Shown here: positions 1 through 8,032 of the stretch, in pieces | Position numbering within the stretch: the stretch's first letter is position 1 | Layout: the number at the start of each line of letters is the position of its first letter | Source of the DNA: an uncultured Peptostreptococcaceae bacterium | GTDB taxonomy: Bacteria; Bacillota; Clostridia; Peptostreptococcales; Anaerovoracaceae | Length of the DNA: 17,916 nucleotides | Reading direction: 5' to 3' | Assembly: GCA_905236895.1 (NCBI GenBank) | Contig: CAJOQI010000111.1 | Span: 1-17,916 of the forward strand | The notes under the pieces: model-generated | The model's input: the letters and a program-made list of their open reading frames with translations, nothing else | Told to the model about the DNA's origin: nothing | Databases searched by the model: none | Position numbers and translations under genes: made by a program

Positions 1-93
1 ATAATCATCGGAAAGCTCATCAAAAAGATAGTCCTCCAGCGGTGCCTTTAGATAATCCCCTATTCTATCCTTTATTTCAAATTCCTTATCCAT
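1..93 (-). CDS. Unidentified protein, N-terminal 31 residues only (runs off left edge)
   Basis: An open frame starts with ATG at 91-93 and stays open to the window edge. Its start lies 3 bases after the stop of the radical SAM gene, so it is probably the next gene of the same operon. A possible ribosome binding site, AGGA, lies inside the end of the upstream gene about 11 bases before the ATG, which is a rather long spacing. The 31 visible residues begin MDKEFEIKDRIGDYL and are rich in Asp, Glu and Lys, with no signal peptide or membrane segment. I do not recognise the family, and too little is visible to assign a function. The alternative is that this is a chance open frame, but tight spacing and strand agreement favour a real gene. 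Confidence 0.55.
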   Translation of the reverse strand, partial: MDKEFEIKDRIGDYLKAPLEDYLFDELSDDY

Positions 94-96
94 AAA

Positions 97-969
97 TCAA
101 AGCATCCTAAACCGTTCGTCCTTAAGCATGCCCCTATCTTCCATAGCCTGCTCAAGTTTACCAAGCATTAAATCCAATTCCTCCGGGAGATTTCCCTTCA
201 GAGAAATATAATTGCTGGCGTGATTGCTTCTGAATACCAAAGGATCGCAGCCCCGGGTATTCTCCAAAAGCAAATAAGTTTCCTCCACCACTTCTTCGGG
301 AGAAAGAAGTTGAAACTTTCCTGACTCTATGTCCTTCCAGATTTCCGTCTCCGGATGGAGCATCAAAGTGAGTAGCCCCACATAGCTTGCTCCCATTTCC
401 GCAATCATCTTTCCCGTCTCCACCGCGTGCTCCTGCCAAAGTTCTTTGCCTCCCATGCCGGAGATAAAGGTTACGGAGCTTCTGATTCCGGCATCCTCCG
501 CCTTTCTGACAGCAGCGATGATTTCCTCTCTTGTGCTTCCTTTGTTGATTCTCTTTAGAACCTCAGGGCTACCGGACTCTGCGCCGATATAGACTATGCC
601 CAGCCCCGCGTCCCTCAAAGATTCCAATTCTTCCTTGCTCTTCTTTAGAATGTCGTTTGCCCTGGCATAGATGCCAACCCTCTCGCATTCGGGAAAAAGC
701 TTTTCTATTTCCTCCAGAACGGGAATCAGCTTATAGGTAGCAAGACAGAGAGCATCTCCATCGCATAGGAATATCCTTCCTACTCTTCTATAAGTCTCTC
801 TGGCATCCCTCAGCTCCTCCAGCACTTCCTCAAGAGGTCTCATTCTAAACCTCTTGGCCTTATACATATTGCAGAAGGTACACTTATTGTGTGAGCAACC
901 GATGGTTACCTGAACAAGCAGACTATATGCCTCGCTGGGAGGTCTGTAAATATCTCCTTCGTATCTCAT
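97..969 (-). CDS. Radical SAM protein of unknown function (CX4CX2C cluster motif)
   Basis: A 290-residue protein with Cys25, Cys30 and Cys33 in the stretch GCSHNKCTFCNMYK, expected to bind a [4Fe-4S] cluster and S-adenosylmethionine. The spacing is CX4CX2C instead of the usual CX3CX2C. The middle shows typical radical SAM barrel features: LCDGDAL near residue 70, a YIGAESGSPEVL segment near 125-135, and a TFISGMGG segment near 165. The C-terminal RSNHASNYISLKGNLP stretch resembles, from memory, an uncharacterised family of roughly 290-residue bacterial proteins loosely annotated with COG1032/Elp3-like enzymes. There is no B12-binding, TRAM or SPASM-like second cluster domain, so the substrate cannot be guessed. 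The ATG at 967-969 overlaps the argS stop by one base (TAATG), implying translational coupling with argS. Confidence 0.88.
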   Translation of the reverse strand: MRYEGDIYRPPSEAYSLLVQVTIGCSHNKCTFCNMYKAKRFRMRPLEEVLEELRDARETYRRVGRIFLCDGDALCLATYKLIPVLEEIEKLFPECERVGIYARANDILKKSKEELESLRDAGLGIVYIGAESGSPEVLKRINKGSTREEIIAAVRKAEDAGIRSSVTFISGMGGKELWQEHAVETGKMIAEMGASYVGLLTLMLHPETEIWKDIESGKFQLLSPEEVVEETYLLLENTRGCDPLVFRSNHASNYISLKGNLPEELDLMLGKLEQAMEDRGMLKDERFRML

Positions 970-2687
970 TACATCCTCTCGGGAGCCTTAACTCCAAGGA
1001 GATCCAAGCCGTTCCTCAGACAAATCCTTGTGGCATGAACCAGGGCAAGCTTTGCCAGCTTCTCTCCTTCATCATCCACTACGATATGCTCGTCGTGGTA
1101 GAACTTATTGAAGGTCTGGGCAATATCAATAATATGCCTTGTGATTAGAGAGGGCTCGTATTTTTCTCCCGCCTGCTGAACCACCTCGGGATAAGCATAG
1201 ATAAGCTTAATAAGTTCCGTTGCTGTTTCACCGGAAAGGTGGCTAAAGTCAATATTCTCAGGATTAAGAGCCTTTGTTGCGGCCTCTTCTCCTGCCTTCT
1301 TCAAAAGACTGCAAAGCCTTGCATGGGTATATTGAACATAGGGTCCCGTTTCTCCGTCGAAGTTCAGAACCTGCTCCCAGCTAAATGTATAATCCTTAAT
1401 CCTATTGTTGGAAAGTTCGTTAAATATAACGGCGCCGATTCCAACCATGTCCGCTATTTCATCCACATTCTCCGCATTGGGATTCTTCTCAAGAATGATT
1501 TCCTTGGTTTTTTCCACCGCACCCTTAAGCACATCCTCCAGGAATACCACCCTGCCGTGGCGGGTAGACATGGCCCCTTCCTGAAGCCTTACAAGACCAA
1601 AGGGAACGTGAACGCAGGATGAGGCCCAATCCTTACCCATCAGCTCCAGAATCTTAAAGAGCTGCTGGAAGTGGAGAATCTGCTGGGATGCAACCACATA
1701 GATATTCTTATAAAAATCATAGGTTTCCTTACGATAAACCGCAGCGGAAAGGTCTCTTGTAATATAGAGGGACGAACCGTCGCTCTTCTTAATTAAGGCA
1801 ACACCGAGACCCTCTTCTTCCAGGTCCACAACTTCCGCTCCCTGGGATTCTTTAAGAAGTCCCTTATCCCTAAGTTCCTGCTCAACCTTAGGCATCTTGT
1901 CGGAATAGAAGCTTTCACCGTTATATGAATCGAATTCGATTCCCAACATATCATATACTCTTGAGAATTCCTTGAGGCTTTCATCTCTGAACCACTGCCA
2001 AAGCTGAACCTCCTCCGGTGAGCTCTGTTCCAATTTGGCAAAGATTTCCCTTGCCTCCTCTTCCAGTTCAGGATGGTCCTCCACCTCCACGTGGAATTTG
2101 GTGTAATATGAGAGAAGAGTTTTGATAGGTTCATTCTCCACATCTTCCTTATTGCCCCAATGCCTATAGGCGCAGATCATCTTACCGAATTGGGTGCCGT
2201 AATCTCCCAGATGGTTAATCCTAATTACGTCGTAACCAAGAGCGTCGTAAATCTTATACAGGGAATTTCCTATAACCGTGCTCCTGATATGGCCAATATG
2301 GAAGGGCTTGGCAATATTTGGAGAGGAGTACTCAACGATTACCGGCTTATTCTCACCCATCTGAGATTTGCCATAGTTAAAGCCCTTTTCCAAAACCTCA
2401 GCAAGAGTATCTTTCGCAACTTCGTCAGAGTTCAGGAACATATTGAGATAAGCGTTTACAGCCTCCACCTTTGAGAAAAGGCCGTTTTCCTTAATATTCT
2501 CCGCCAGCTCTCCCGCAATCAAAGGAGGTGCCTTCTTCAATTCCTTGGCCAGTTTGAAACAAGGGAAGGCATAATCTCCCATCTTGCTGTCCTGGGGGAT
2601 CTCAATCAAGGACTGAATCTCCTCCATGCTTAAACTTGGCACGTATTCTCCGATCACCTTTGCTATTTCTTCTTTGAAATTAATCAT
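969..2687 (-). CDS. argS: Arginyl-tRNA synthetase
   Basis: A 572-residue class I aminoacyl-tRNA synthetase that charges tRNA-Arg in the cytoplasm, at the usual family length of about 550-580. The N-terminal Add-1 type domain that recognises the tRNA D-loop covers roughly residues 1-85. The ATP-binding HIGH motif is at residues 130-133 (HIGHIR). The KMSKS equivalent is MSTRHG at 373-378, lacking the first Lys; ArgRS enzymes commonly deviate here. The C-terminal DALR anticodon-binding domain occupies about 450-572 and ends in the typical APERM. ATG at 2685-2687 is preceded by AGAAGGT at a 7-base spacing. The gene lies 22 bases after mutS2, with no terminator between, and its TAA overlaps the start of the radical SAM gene. 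Confidence 0.97.
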   Translation of the reverse strand: MINFKEEIAKVIGEYVPSLSMEEIQSLIEIPQDSKMGDYAFPCFKLAKELKKAPPLIAGELAENIKENGLFSKVEAVNAYLNMFLNSDEVAKDTLAEVLEKGFNYGKSQMGENKPVIVEYSSPNIAKPFHIGHIRSTVIGNSLYKIYDALGYDVIRINHLGDYGTQFGKMICAYRHWGNKEDVENEPIKTLLSYYTKFHVEVEDHPELEEEAREIFAKLEQSSPEEVQLWQWFRDESLKEFSRVYDMLGIEFDSYNGESFYSDKMPKVEQELRDKGLLKESQGAEVVDLEEEGLGVALIKKSDGSSLYITRDLSAAVYRKETYDFYKNIYVVASQQILHFQQLFKILELMGKDWASSCVHVPFGLVRLQEGAMSTRHGRVVFLEDVLKGAVEKTKEIILEKNPNAENVDEIADMVGIGAVIFNELSNNRIKDYTFSWEQVLNFDGETGPYVQYTHARLCSLLKKAGEEAATKALNPENIDFSHLSGETATELIKLIYAYPEVVQQAGEKYEPSLITRHIIDIAQTFNKFYHDEHIVVDDEGEKLAKLALVHATRICLRNGLDLLGVKAPERM

Positions 2688-2709
2688 CTTATCTACCTTC
2701 TAAAGTCTT

Positions 2710-5082
2710 CTATTTCTTCATGGTTACCACCGTTACACCGTCTCCGCCTTCGTCATAGCTTCCCGATGCAAAGGATTTAACCAGCTTATTCTTCTTAAGC
2801 ATTGCTCTGATGCCGTTTCTTAATATACCCTCTCCACGACCGTGAATTATGGTAACCTTTTCAAGGCCCGACATATATACATCATCCAGATACTTCTCCA
2901 CATCCATCAAAGCGTCCTCCAAATTCTGCCCCTGAACATTTACCGAGGGAGAAATGGTCTTGGCTTTTTGGATTCTCATGGATACGGTGCTCTTCTGAGG
3001 AGTCTTTCTGTCCTTGCCCTCGTTTATGAGCATCAGCTCATTAAGCTTTACATTCAGCTTCATCTGGCCAATGGCCACCTGGAGACTTCCCTTATCGTCC
3101 GGAAGGCTTACCACCGTACCGTTCTGGTCAATGGTCAGAACCTTTACCCTGTCGCCTACCTTTAGATCTGCCGCGGAAACAGGCTGGCTGTTAACCTGCT
3201 TGATGGTGGATGCTTGATTCTTGTTTTCCACCTCTCTAAGCCTTGCCCTGCTTTCCTCCAGCCTTCTCATCTGGTCCGGATTCATGCCTTCCTTGGCCAG
3301 CTCCCTAAGTTCCTTCTGAACTTCCTTGGTGGTTTCCCTGGCCTCCTTTAGGATATCTCTGGCCTCAGCCCGAGCCTTTTCAATTATGCTCTGCCTCTTC
3401 TCATCCATTCCTCGCTCGCGCTTTTCTATTTCCGCCAGCTTGGTTTGGATAAGATAATTGGCCTCTGCCGCTTCCTGTCTATCCTTTTCCGCCTGTTTGC
3501 GATCTTCCTCGAGAGATGATATCACGTCTTCAAACTCCGCATCTCCTCTTTCGATCAAAGCATTGGCTCGCTCTATAACGCTTTCGTCAATGCCCAGTTT
3601 CTTTGATATTTCAAAGGCATTGGACTTACCCGGGATTCCGATCAGAAGATGATATGTGGGGCTCAAGGTCTCCACGTCGAATTCCATGGCCGCATTCTCA
3701 ACTCCTGGCCTGGACAAAGCGTATTTCTTTATCTCGTTATAATGGGTTGGCGCCATTATCTTGGCTCCGGAGGCCGATAATTTTTCAAGTATTGCAATTG
3801 CAAGGGCCGCACCTTCCGTAGGGTCAGTGCCTGCACCAAGCTCGTCCAGCAGCACCAAGGAATTCTCATCTGCCTTTCCGATTATCTCTACGATATTCTT
3901 CATATGAGATGAGAAAGTGGAAAGGCTTTGCTCGATACTTTGCTCGTCACCGATATCCGCATAGATTTCTTCGTAGATTGGAACTCGGCTCTCCGAGGAT
4001 GCGGGGATATGAAGTCCGCTAAGAGCCATTAATGATAGCAGTCCCGCCGTTTTAAGGCTTACGGTCTTACCTCCCGTATTGGGGCCCGTAACAATTAGGG
4101 AATCGTATCTTTCACCCAAGGCAATATCCACGGGAACGGCAGTATCCCTATTGAGTAAGGGATGCCTGGCCTGACGGAGATCCAAGATTCCTTCTTCGTT
4201 AATCTTTGGTTCCTCTCCCCTCATGGATTTGGACAGCTTACCCTTGGCCATAATATAGTCAAGTCGAACCAGTAGCTTTTGGTTTGCCCTGATTTCATCA
4301 AAATGTTCCGCAACCCTGGAGGACAGTTCCGCCAAAATCCTTGCAATTTCAGCCTGTTCAGCCAGCTCCAATTCTCTAAGTTCATTATTCAAATCAACAA
4401 TGGCCTGAGGCTCGATAAAAAGAGTCTGACCACCCTTGCTTTGGTCGTGAATCATTCCCGGGAATTTGGTTCTGTGCTCCTGTTTAACGGGAATCACATA
4501 TCTTCCTCCCCTCATGGTTACGATGGAATCCTGAAGGAAGGTTCTGTTTTCGCTGGATGCGATAATCTTATTCAGCTTTGCCTTAAGAGCTTCGTTCTGC
4601 TTTCCGATATTTCTCCTTATATCCTTTAAGGCGGGAGAAGCGGCATCTGCCATTTCGTCCTCGGAAATGATGCATCTATCTATTTCCTTCTCCAAACCGG
4701 GAAGGCTAACAAGCACATCAACCATTCCTCTAATATATGGCAGTTCAGGAAGGTCCTCGCTCTTCATAAAGGTCTTAACGCCATCAGCAATCCTTAGGCT
4801 GGCATGGATCTGAAGAAGCTGACCCATGGTAAGACTCCCTCCCTTATTGGCAAAGTGGAGGGATCTGTCTATATCGTAAAGTCCCCCTATTGGAAGAGGC
4901 CCTTTACTCACAATAAGGTCAACCGCTTCTGTGGTTGACCTCAGCTCTTCACGTATTTCCTGGATAACCGAAAGAGGCTTCAACTTCTCCGCCATGTCCT
5001 TTGCACCCTGGCAGAGAGCCGCTTCCTTCAGTTCCCGGACAATCTTCTCATATTCCAGCACTGTTAAGGCTTTGCCGTTCAT
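2710..5082 (-). CDS. mutS2: MutS2 family ATPase with KOW-like and Smr domains
   Basis: A 790-residue protein matching MutS2 in length (about 780-790) and architecture. Order of parts: MutS-type core and clamp region (about 1-300), ABC-type ATPase with Walker A GPNTGGKT at 333-340 and Walker B LLDE with Asp413/Glu414, a long charged coiled coil (about 515-625), a KOW-like beta region near 640-690, and a C-terminal Smr domain from about 714 with HGRGEG at 747-752. There is no N-terminal mismatch-recognition domain, so this is not MutS1. In other bacteria MutS2 has been linked to control of recombination and, in B. subtilis, to splitting collided ribosomes. The Smr LDLR-type motif reads VNVQ at 714-717, which may affect nuclease activity. 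The ATG overlaps the zapA stop by 4 bases (ATGA), implying coupled translation. Confidence 0.97.
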   Translation of the reverse strand: MNGKALTVLEYEKIVRELKEAALCQGAKDMAEKLKPLSVIQEIREELRSTTEAVDLIVSKGPLPIGGLYDIDRSLHFANKGGSLTMGQLLQIHASLRIADGVKTFMKSEDLPELPYIRGMVDVLVSLPGLEKEIDRCIISEDEMADAASPALKDIRRNIGKQNEALKAKLNKIIASSENRTFLQDSIVTMRGGRYVIPVKQEHRTKFPGMIHDQSKGGQTLFIEPQAIVDLNNELRELELAEQAEIARILAELSSRVAEHFDEIRANQKLLVRLDYIMAKGKLSKSMRGEEPKINEEGILDLRQARHPLLNRDTAVPVDIALGERYDSLIVTGPNTGGKTVSLKTAGLLSLMALSGLHIPASSESRVPIYEEIYADIGDEQSIEQSLSTFSSHMKNIVEIIGKADENSLVLLDELGAGTDPTEGAALAIAILEKLSASGAKIMAPTHYNEIKKYALSRPGVENAAMEFDVETLSPTYHLLIGIPGKSNAFEISKKLGIDESVIERANALIERGDAEFEDVISSLEEDRKQAEKDRQEAAEANYLIQTKLAEIEKRERGMDEKRQSIIEKARAEARDILKEARETTKEVQKELRELAKEGMNPDQMRRLEESRARLREVENKNQASTIKQVNSQPVSAADLKVGDRVKVLTIDQNGTVVSLPDDKGSLQVAIGQMKLNVKLNELMLINEGKDRKTPQKSTVSMRIQKAKTISPSVNVQGQNLEDALMDVEKYLDDVYMSGLEKVTIIHGRGEGILRNGIRAMLKKNKLVKSFASGSYDEGGDGVTVVTMKK

Positions 5083-5531
5083 TGCTCGTTCTTAATCTTC
5101 TCCAATTCGCTCTTAAGCTTAATATTCTGCATCTGAATATCGAAGAAATTGTTTTCGTATTCCTTCAGCTTAAGCTGCAAGGATTCCACCTCACCCTGGT
5201 TTTCGTTCTTAAGGCTTTCGATTTCCTTGCTGGATTCCTGAGCCTTTTCCCTGGCCTCTTCCTTCTGGGTGATGGCCTTATCCAATTCCTCTTCCAGACG
5301 ATCCACTTCTTTGCGAAGCTTCTCGATTTCTTTCTCGTCGTCAGCATAATCTTCGCTGATGAGTAGGGCCGCGAGAATTGCAATACTGCCGTGAGCCGCA
5401 TCCCCTCCCCCGCGGGAGGCTTCTCTCATCTTTTCGTCCACATTGCTGGCGATTGCTTTGATTTCATCTACAGTTCTGTCACCGGTTAAGGTGTATTCCT
5501 GTCCGTAGATCGTTACCTTTACCTTGTTCAT
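5079..5531 (-). CDS. zapA: Cell division protein ZapA with extended coiled coil
   Basis: A 150-residue protein. The N-terminal part (about 1-65) has the ZapA fold signature: a KVTIYGQEYTL strand pair, a TVDEIKAIASNVDEKM helix, and a hydrophobic AILAALLISEDY helix. ZapA binds and bundles FtsZ filaments and helps assemble the Z-ring. The rest (about 66-150) is a Lys/Glu-rich coiled coil, so the protein is clearly longer than the usual 85-110 residues. The start is well supported by GGAGG 6 bases upstream, inside a perfect 10-base palindrome. It lies 26 bases after pheT and overlaps mutS2 by 4 bases. This resembles the B. subtilis pheT-zapA-mutS2 neighbourhood, though rnhC, yshB and polX are absent between these genes here. 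Confidence 0.93.
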   Translation of the reverse strand: MNKVKVTIYGQEYTLTGDRTVDEIKAIASNVDEKMREASRGGGDAAHGSIAILAALLISEDYADDEKEIEKLRKEVDRLEEELDKAITQKEEAREKAQESSKEIESLKNENQGEVESLQLKLKEYENNFFDIQMQNIKLKSELEKIKNEQ

Positions 5532-5536
5532 AGCAT

Positions 5537-5546
5537 CCTCCGGAGG
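5537..5546 (-). promoter_or_regulatory. Ribosome binding site of zapA inside a 10-base palindrome
   Basis: The Shine-Dalgarno GGAGG of zapA forms half of the perfect palindrome CCTCCGGAGG. The site fixes the zapA start at 5531. With no loop it cannot form a stable hairpin alone, so any regulatory role is speculative. Confidence 0.7.
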
Positions 5547-5557
5547 CTCATTAATTA

Positions 5558-8014
5558 TTAGTTATCCCTGATTACTGCTCCAAGCTGATTCTTCAAAGCC
5601 TCAACTACCTTGGCATGTTCCGCCTCGGTTTCTTCGTCCGTTAAGGTTCTGTCATCAGCTCTGTATGTAAGGCTGTAGGCTACGCTCTTCTTGTCTTCGC
5701 CTACCTGTTCTCCTCTGTATACGTCGAAGAGGCTATAGCTTTCCAGCAAGGTGCTTCCCGCGCCTGCAATAACTTCTTCGATCTTTGCTACCGCCGTTTC
5801 CTCGGAAACGATCATGGCAATATCCCTTGATGTTGATGGGAATCTTGGGGGCTTGCTATAGTGCACTTCTCTGTCTGCAAACTCCACAAGTCTATCCATA
5901 AAGATTTCTGCTCCGTAGCTTCTAACTTCCAAGTCGTAGTTTTCGGCAACGTCGGGATGTATTTCGCCCATGATGCCCAGTTCAACTTCTTCGCCGTTGT
6001 CTGCCACCTTAATCACTCTGGCGCAACGTCCCGGATGATAGAGTCCATATTCGCTTTCCGCTACGTATTTGACATTATTGATTCCCAGTTTATCCAGGAG
6101 ACCTTCAATCATTCCCTTCAGAGTGAAGAAGTCCTCATCCTTGCCATAAATACCGAGGCTGAGATTCCATGATTCATCAGGAAGCTTATCCTCTCCCAAA
6201 AAGCTTGGGGAGAAAACATTTCCTATCTCGAAAGCCCTTACCTGGGCAGCACTTCTGGTATAGTTTCTGGCAAGAGTCTCCAGCATACCAGGCATCAAAA
6301 TGGTTCTGAGAGCCGCCGTGTCCTCTCCCATGGGGTTCATGATGTTTACGGTATTTCTTTCCCATGAATCCTCGTCGATTCTCACCGCATCAAAGTCTTT
6401 TTCACTGATGAATGAGAAGGTCTGAATCTCGTTGGCACCCATTCCGCAGAGAACATCTCTAACAAGCTTACGGATATTCCAGCTGGGGCTATTGTCCACC
6501 TTGGTTGTAAGGGAGGGCAAAGTATTGGGAAGATTGTCATAGCCGTAGATTCTTGCTATTTCTTCCACATAGTCCACCTCTTCCAAAAGATCCTGTCTTA
6601 CGGATGGAGGAGTAACAACCATATTGTCTCCCTCTCCCTCAACCTTCATTTCAAGGTCCTGAAGGATGGCTACCATATCTTCTCTCGTAAGGTCTGTTCC
6701 AAGAACCTTATTGATTCTGCTTACCCTTGCGGTAACCGTAGGAGCTTCCTCCGGAACCTTATATACGTCCACGGAGCCCTGAAGCACCGTTCCGCATCCC
6801 AGCATCTCAACCAGCTTGCAAACTCTGTCTGCGGCTGCTTCGCAGAGATTTGGGTCGATAACCTTCTCGTATCTGCTGCTGGCTTCCGTTCTAAGACCCA
6901 GCTTCTTGGAGGTTTGTCTAACGGAGGAACCTTCAAAATTGGCGGATTCCAAAACCACCGTATTGGTATCCTCAAGGATTTCGGAATTAAGTCCGCCCAT
7001 TACACCTGCAACGGCAACATTCTTTTCTCCGTCCTTAATCATAAGCATGGACTCATCCAGGACTCTTTCCGTTCCGTCCAGGGTTGTAAATACCTCGCCC
7101 TTTGCTGCAATATCAACAACAATCTTATTCCCTGCCAGGCTTCTGATATCAAAGGCGTGGAGGGGCTGACCATATTCCATCATTACAAAATTGGTTATAT
7201 CAACCATATTGTTGATGGGTCTCATGCCTGCAGCCATAAGCCTCTTCTGGAGCCACCAGGGCGACTGCTCAATCTTAACGTCCTTTATAACCCTTGCGGT
7301 ATAACGCTTACAGAGATCGGAGTTTACTTCAACGGCAATAAAGTCCGCTGCCTTTTCATCCGATGTCTTGCACTCCGTCTCCGGGTAGATCATCTTTGTT
7401 TTGAAGGTGGCTGCCGCTTCCCTCGCCATTCCCAGCATGGAAAGGCAGTCAGGCCTATTGGGGGTAATCTCAAAATCGATAACCACATCCTGAAGTTCCA
7501 GGGCTTTGTCTATGTCCTCTCCCAGATGGTCGAACCAGTCTCCCGGGAGAAGCCAGATTCCGTCTTTGGAATTCATGGGAGCAACCTTATCGGGAAGGCC
7601 AAGCTCCTGGGGGCCGCACATCATACCGTCGGACTGCACTCCTCTCAGAGCGCCGGCTTTGATGGTTACTCCTCCCTCAACCTTGGGCTGTCCGTGGAGA
7701 GGTCCTGGAACCAGACTTCCGTCAATTGCTACGGGAACAAATGCTCCCTCAAAGACATTATCCGCACCTGATACAACCTGAATCTCTTTGTTTCCAAGGC
7801 TAACCTGGCAAACCACCAACTTGTCTGCGTCGGGATGTGCTTCAATCTTTTTAATCTGTCCGATTTTAACGTCCTTCATGCCCGTTCCTATTTCTTCAAC
7901 GGTTTCAATATTGGAACCGGACATGATCATCTTGTCTGCGAAAGTGCGGGCAAGGGGTTCATCCATTTCTTTGATATTAACGTAATCTTTTAACCAATTA
8001 ATCGATACTAACAT
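5558..8014 (-). CDS. pheT: Phenylalanyl-tRNA synthetase beta subunit
   Basis: An 818-residue protein of the usual bacterial PheT length (about 790-820), forming the alpha2-beta2 enzyme with PheS that charges tRNA-Phe. Visible domains in order are: N-terminal B1 region (MLVSINWLKDYV), an OB-fold tRNA-binding EMAP-like domain (about 40-155, containing AHPDADKLVVCQV and SGADNV), the B3/4 editing domain that hydrolyses mischarged Tyr-tRNA-Phe (about 215-390, with MVDITNFVMMEYGQPLHAFD), the B5 domain (about 410-490, ending EIARIYGYDNLP), a catalytic-like B6/B7 module, and the FDX-ACB anticodon-binding domain (about 725-817, with FPSTSRDIA). ATG at 8012-8014 follows AGGAGG at 8025-8030. Only 18 bases separate it from pheS, so the two subunits are surely co-expressed. 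Confidence 0.98.
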   Translation of the reverse strand: MLVSINWLKDYVNIKEMDEPLARTFADKMIMSGSNIETVEEIGTGMKDVKIGQIKKIEAHPDADKLVVCQVSLGNKEIQVVSGADNVFEGAFVPVAIDGSLVPGPLHGQPKVEGGVTIKAGALRGVQSDGMMCGPQELGLPDKVAPMNSKDGIWLLPGDWFDHLGEDIDKALELQDVVIDFEITPNRPDCLSMLGMAREAAATFKTKMIYPETECKTSDEKAADFIAVEVNSDLCKRYTARVIKDVKIEQSPWWLQKRLMAAGMRPINNMVDITNFVMMEYGQPLHAFDIRSLAGNKIVVDIAAKGEVFTTLDGTERVLDESMLMIKDGEKNVAVAGVMGGLNSEILEDTNTVVLESANFEGSSVRQTSKKLGLRTEASSRYEKVIDPNLCEAAADRVCKLVEMLGCGTVLQGSVDVYKVPEEAPTVTARVSRINKVLGTDLTREDMVAILQDLEMKVEGEGDNMVVTPPSVRQDLLEEVDYVEEIARIYGYDNLPNTLPSLTTKVDNSPSWNIRKLVRDVLCGMGANEIQTFSFISEKDFDAVRIDEDSWERNTVNIMNPMGEDTAALRTILMPGMLETLARNYTRSAAQVRAFEIGNVFSPSFLGEDKLPDESWNLSLGIYGKDEDFFTLKGMIEGLLDKLGINNVKYVAESEYGLYHPGRCARVIKVADNGEEVELGIMGEIHPDVAENYDLEVRSYGAEIFMDRLVEFADREVHYSKPPRFPSTSRDIAMIVSEETAVAKIEEVIAGAGSTLLESYSLFDVYRGEQVGEDKKSVAYSLTYRADDRTLTDEETEAEHAKVVEALKNQLGAVIRDN

Positions 8015-8032
8015 TTTTCCTCACCCTCCTTT

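Noticed and set aside
6914..7771. Long plus-strand open frame (285 residues) opposite pheT
   Set aside because: It lies wholly antisense to well-conserved pheT domains, its translation resembles no family I know, and it has no neighbours on that strand. It is a by-product of codon bias.
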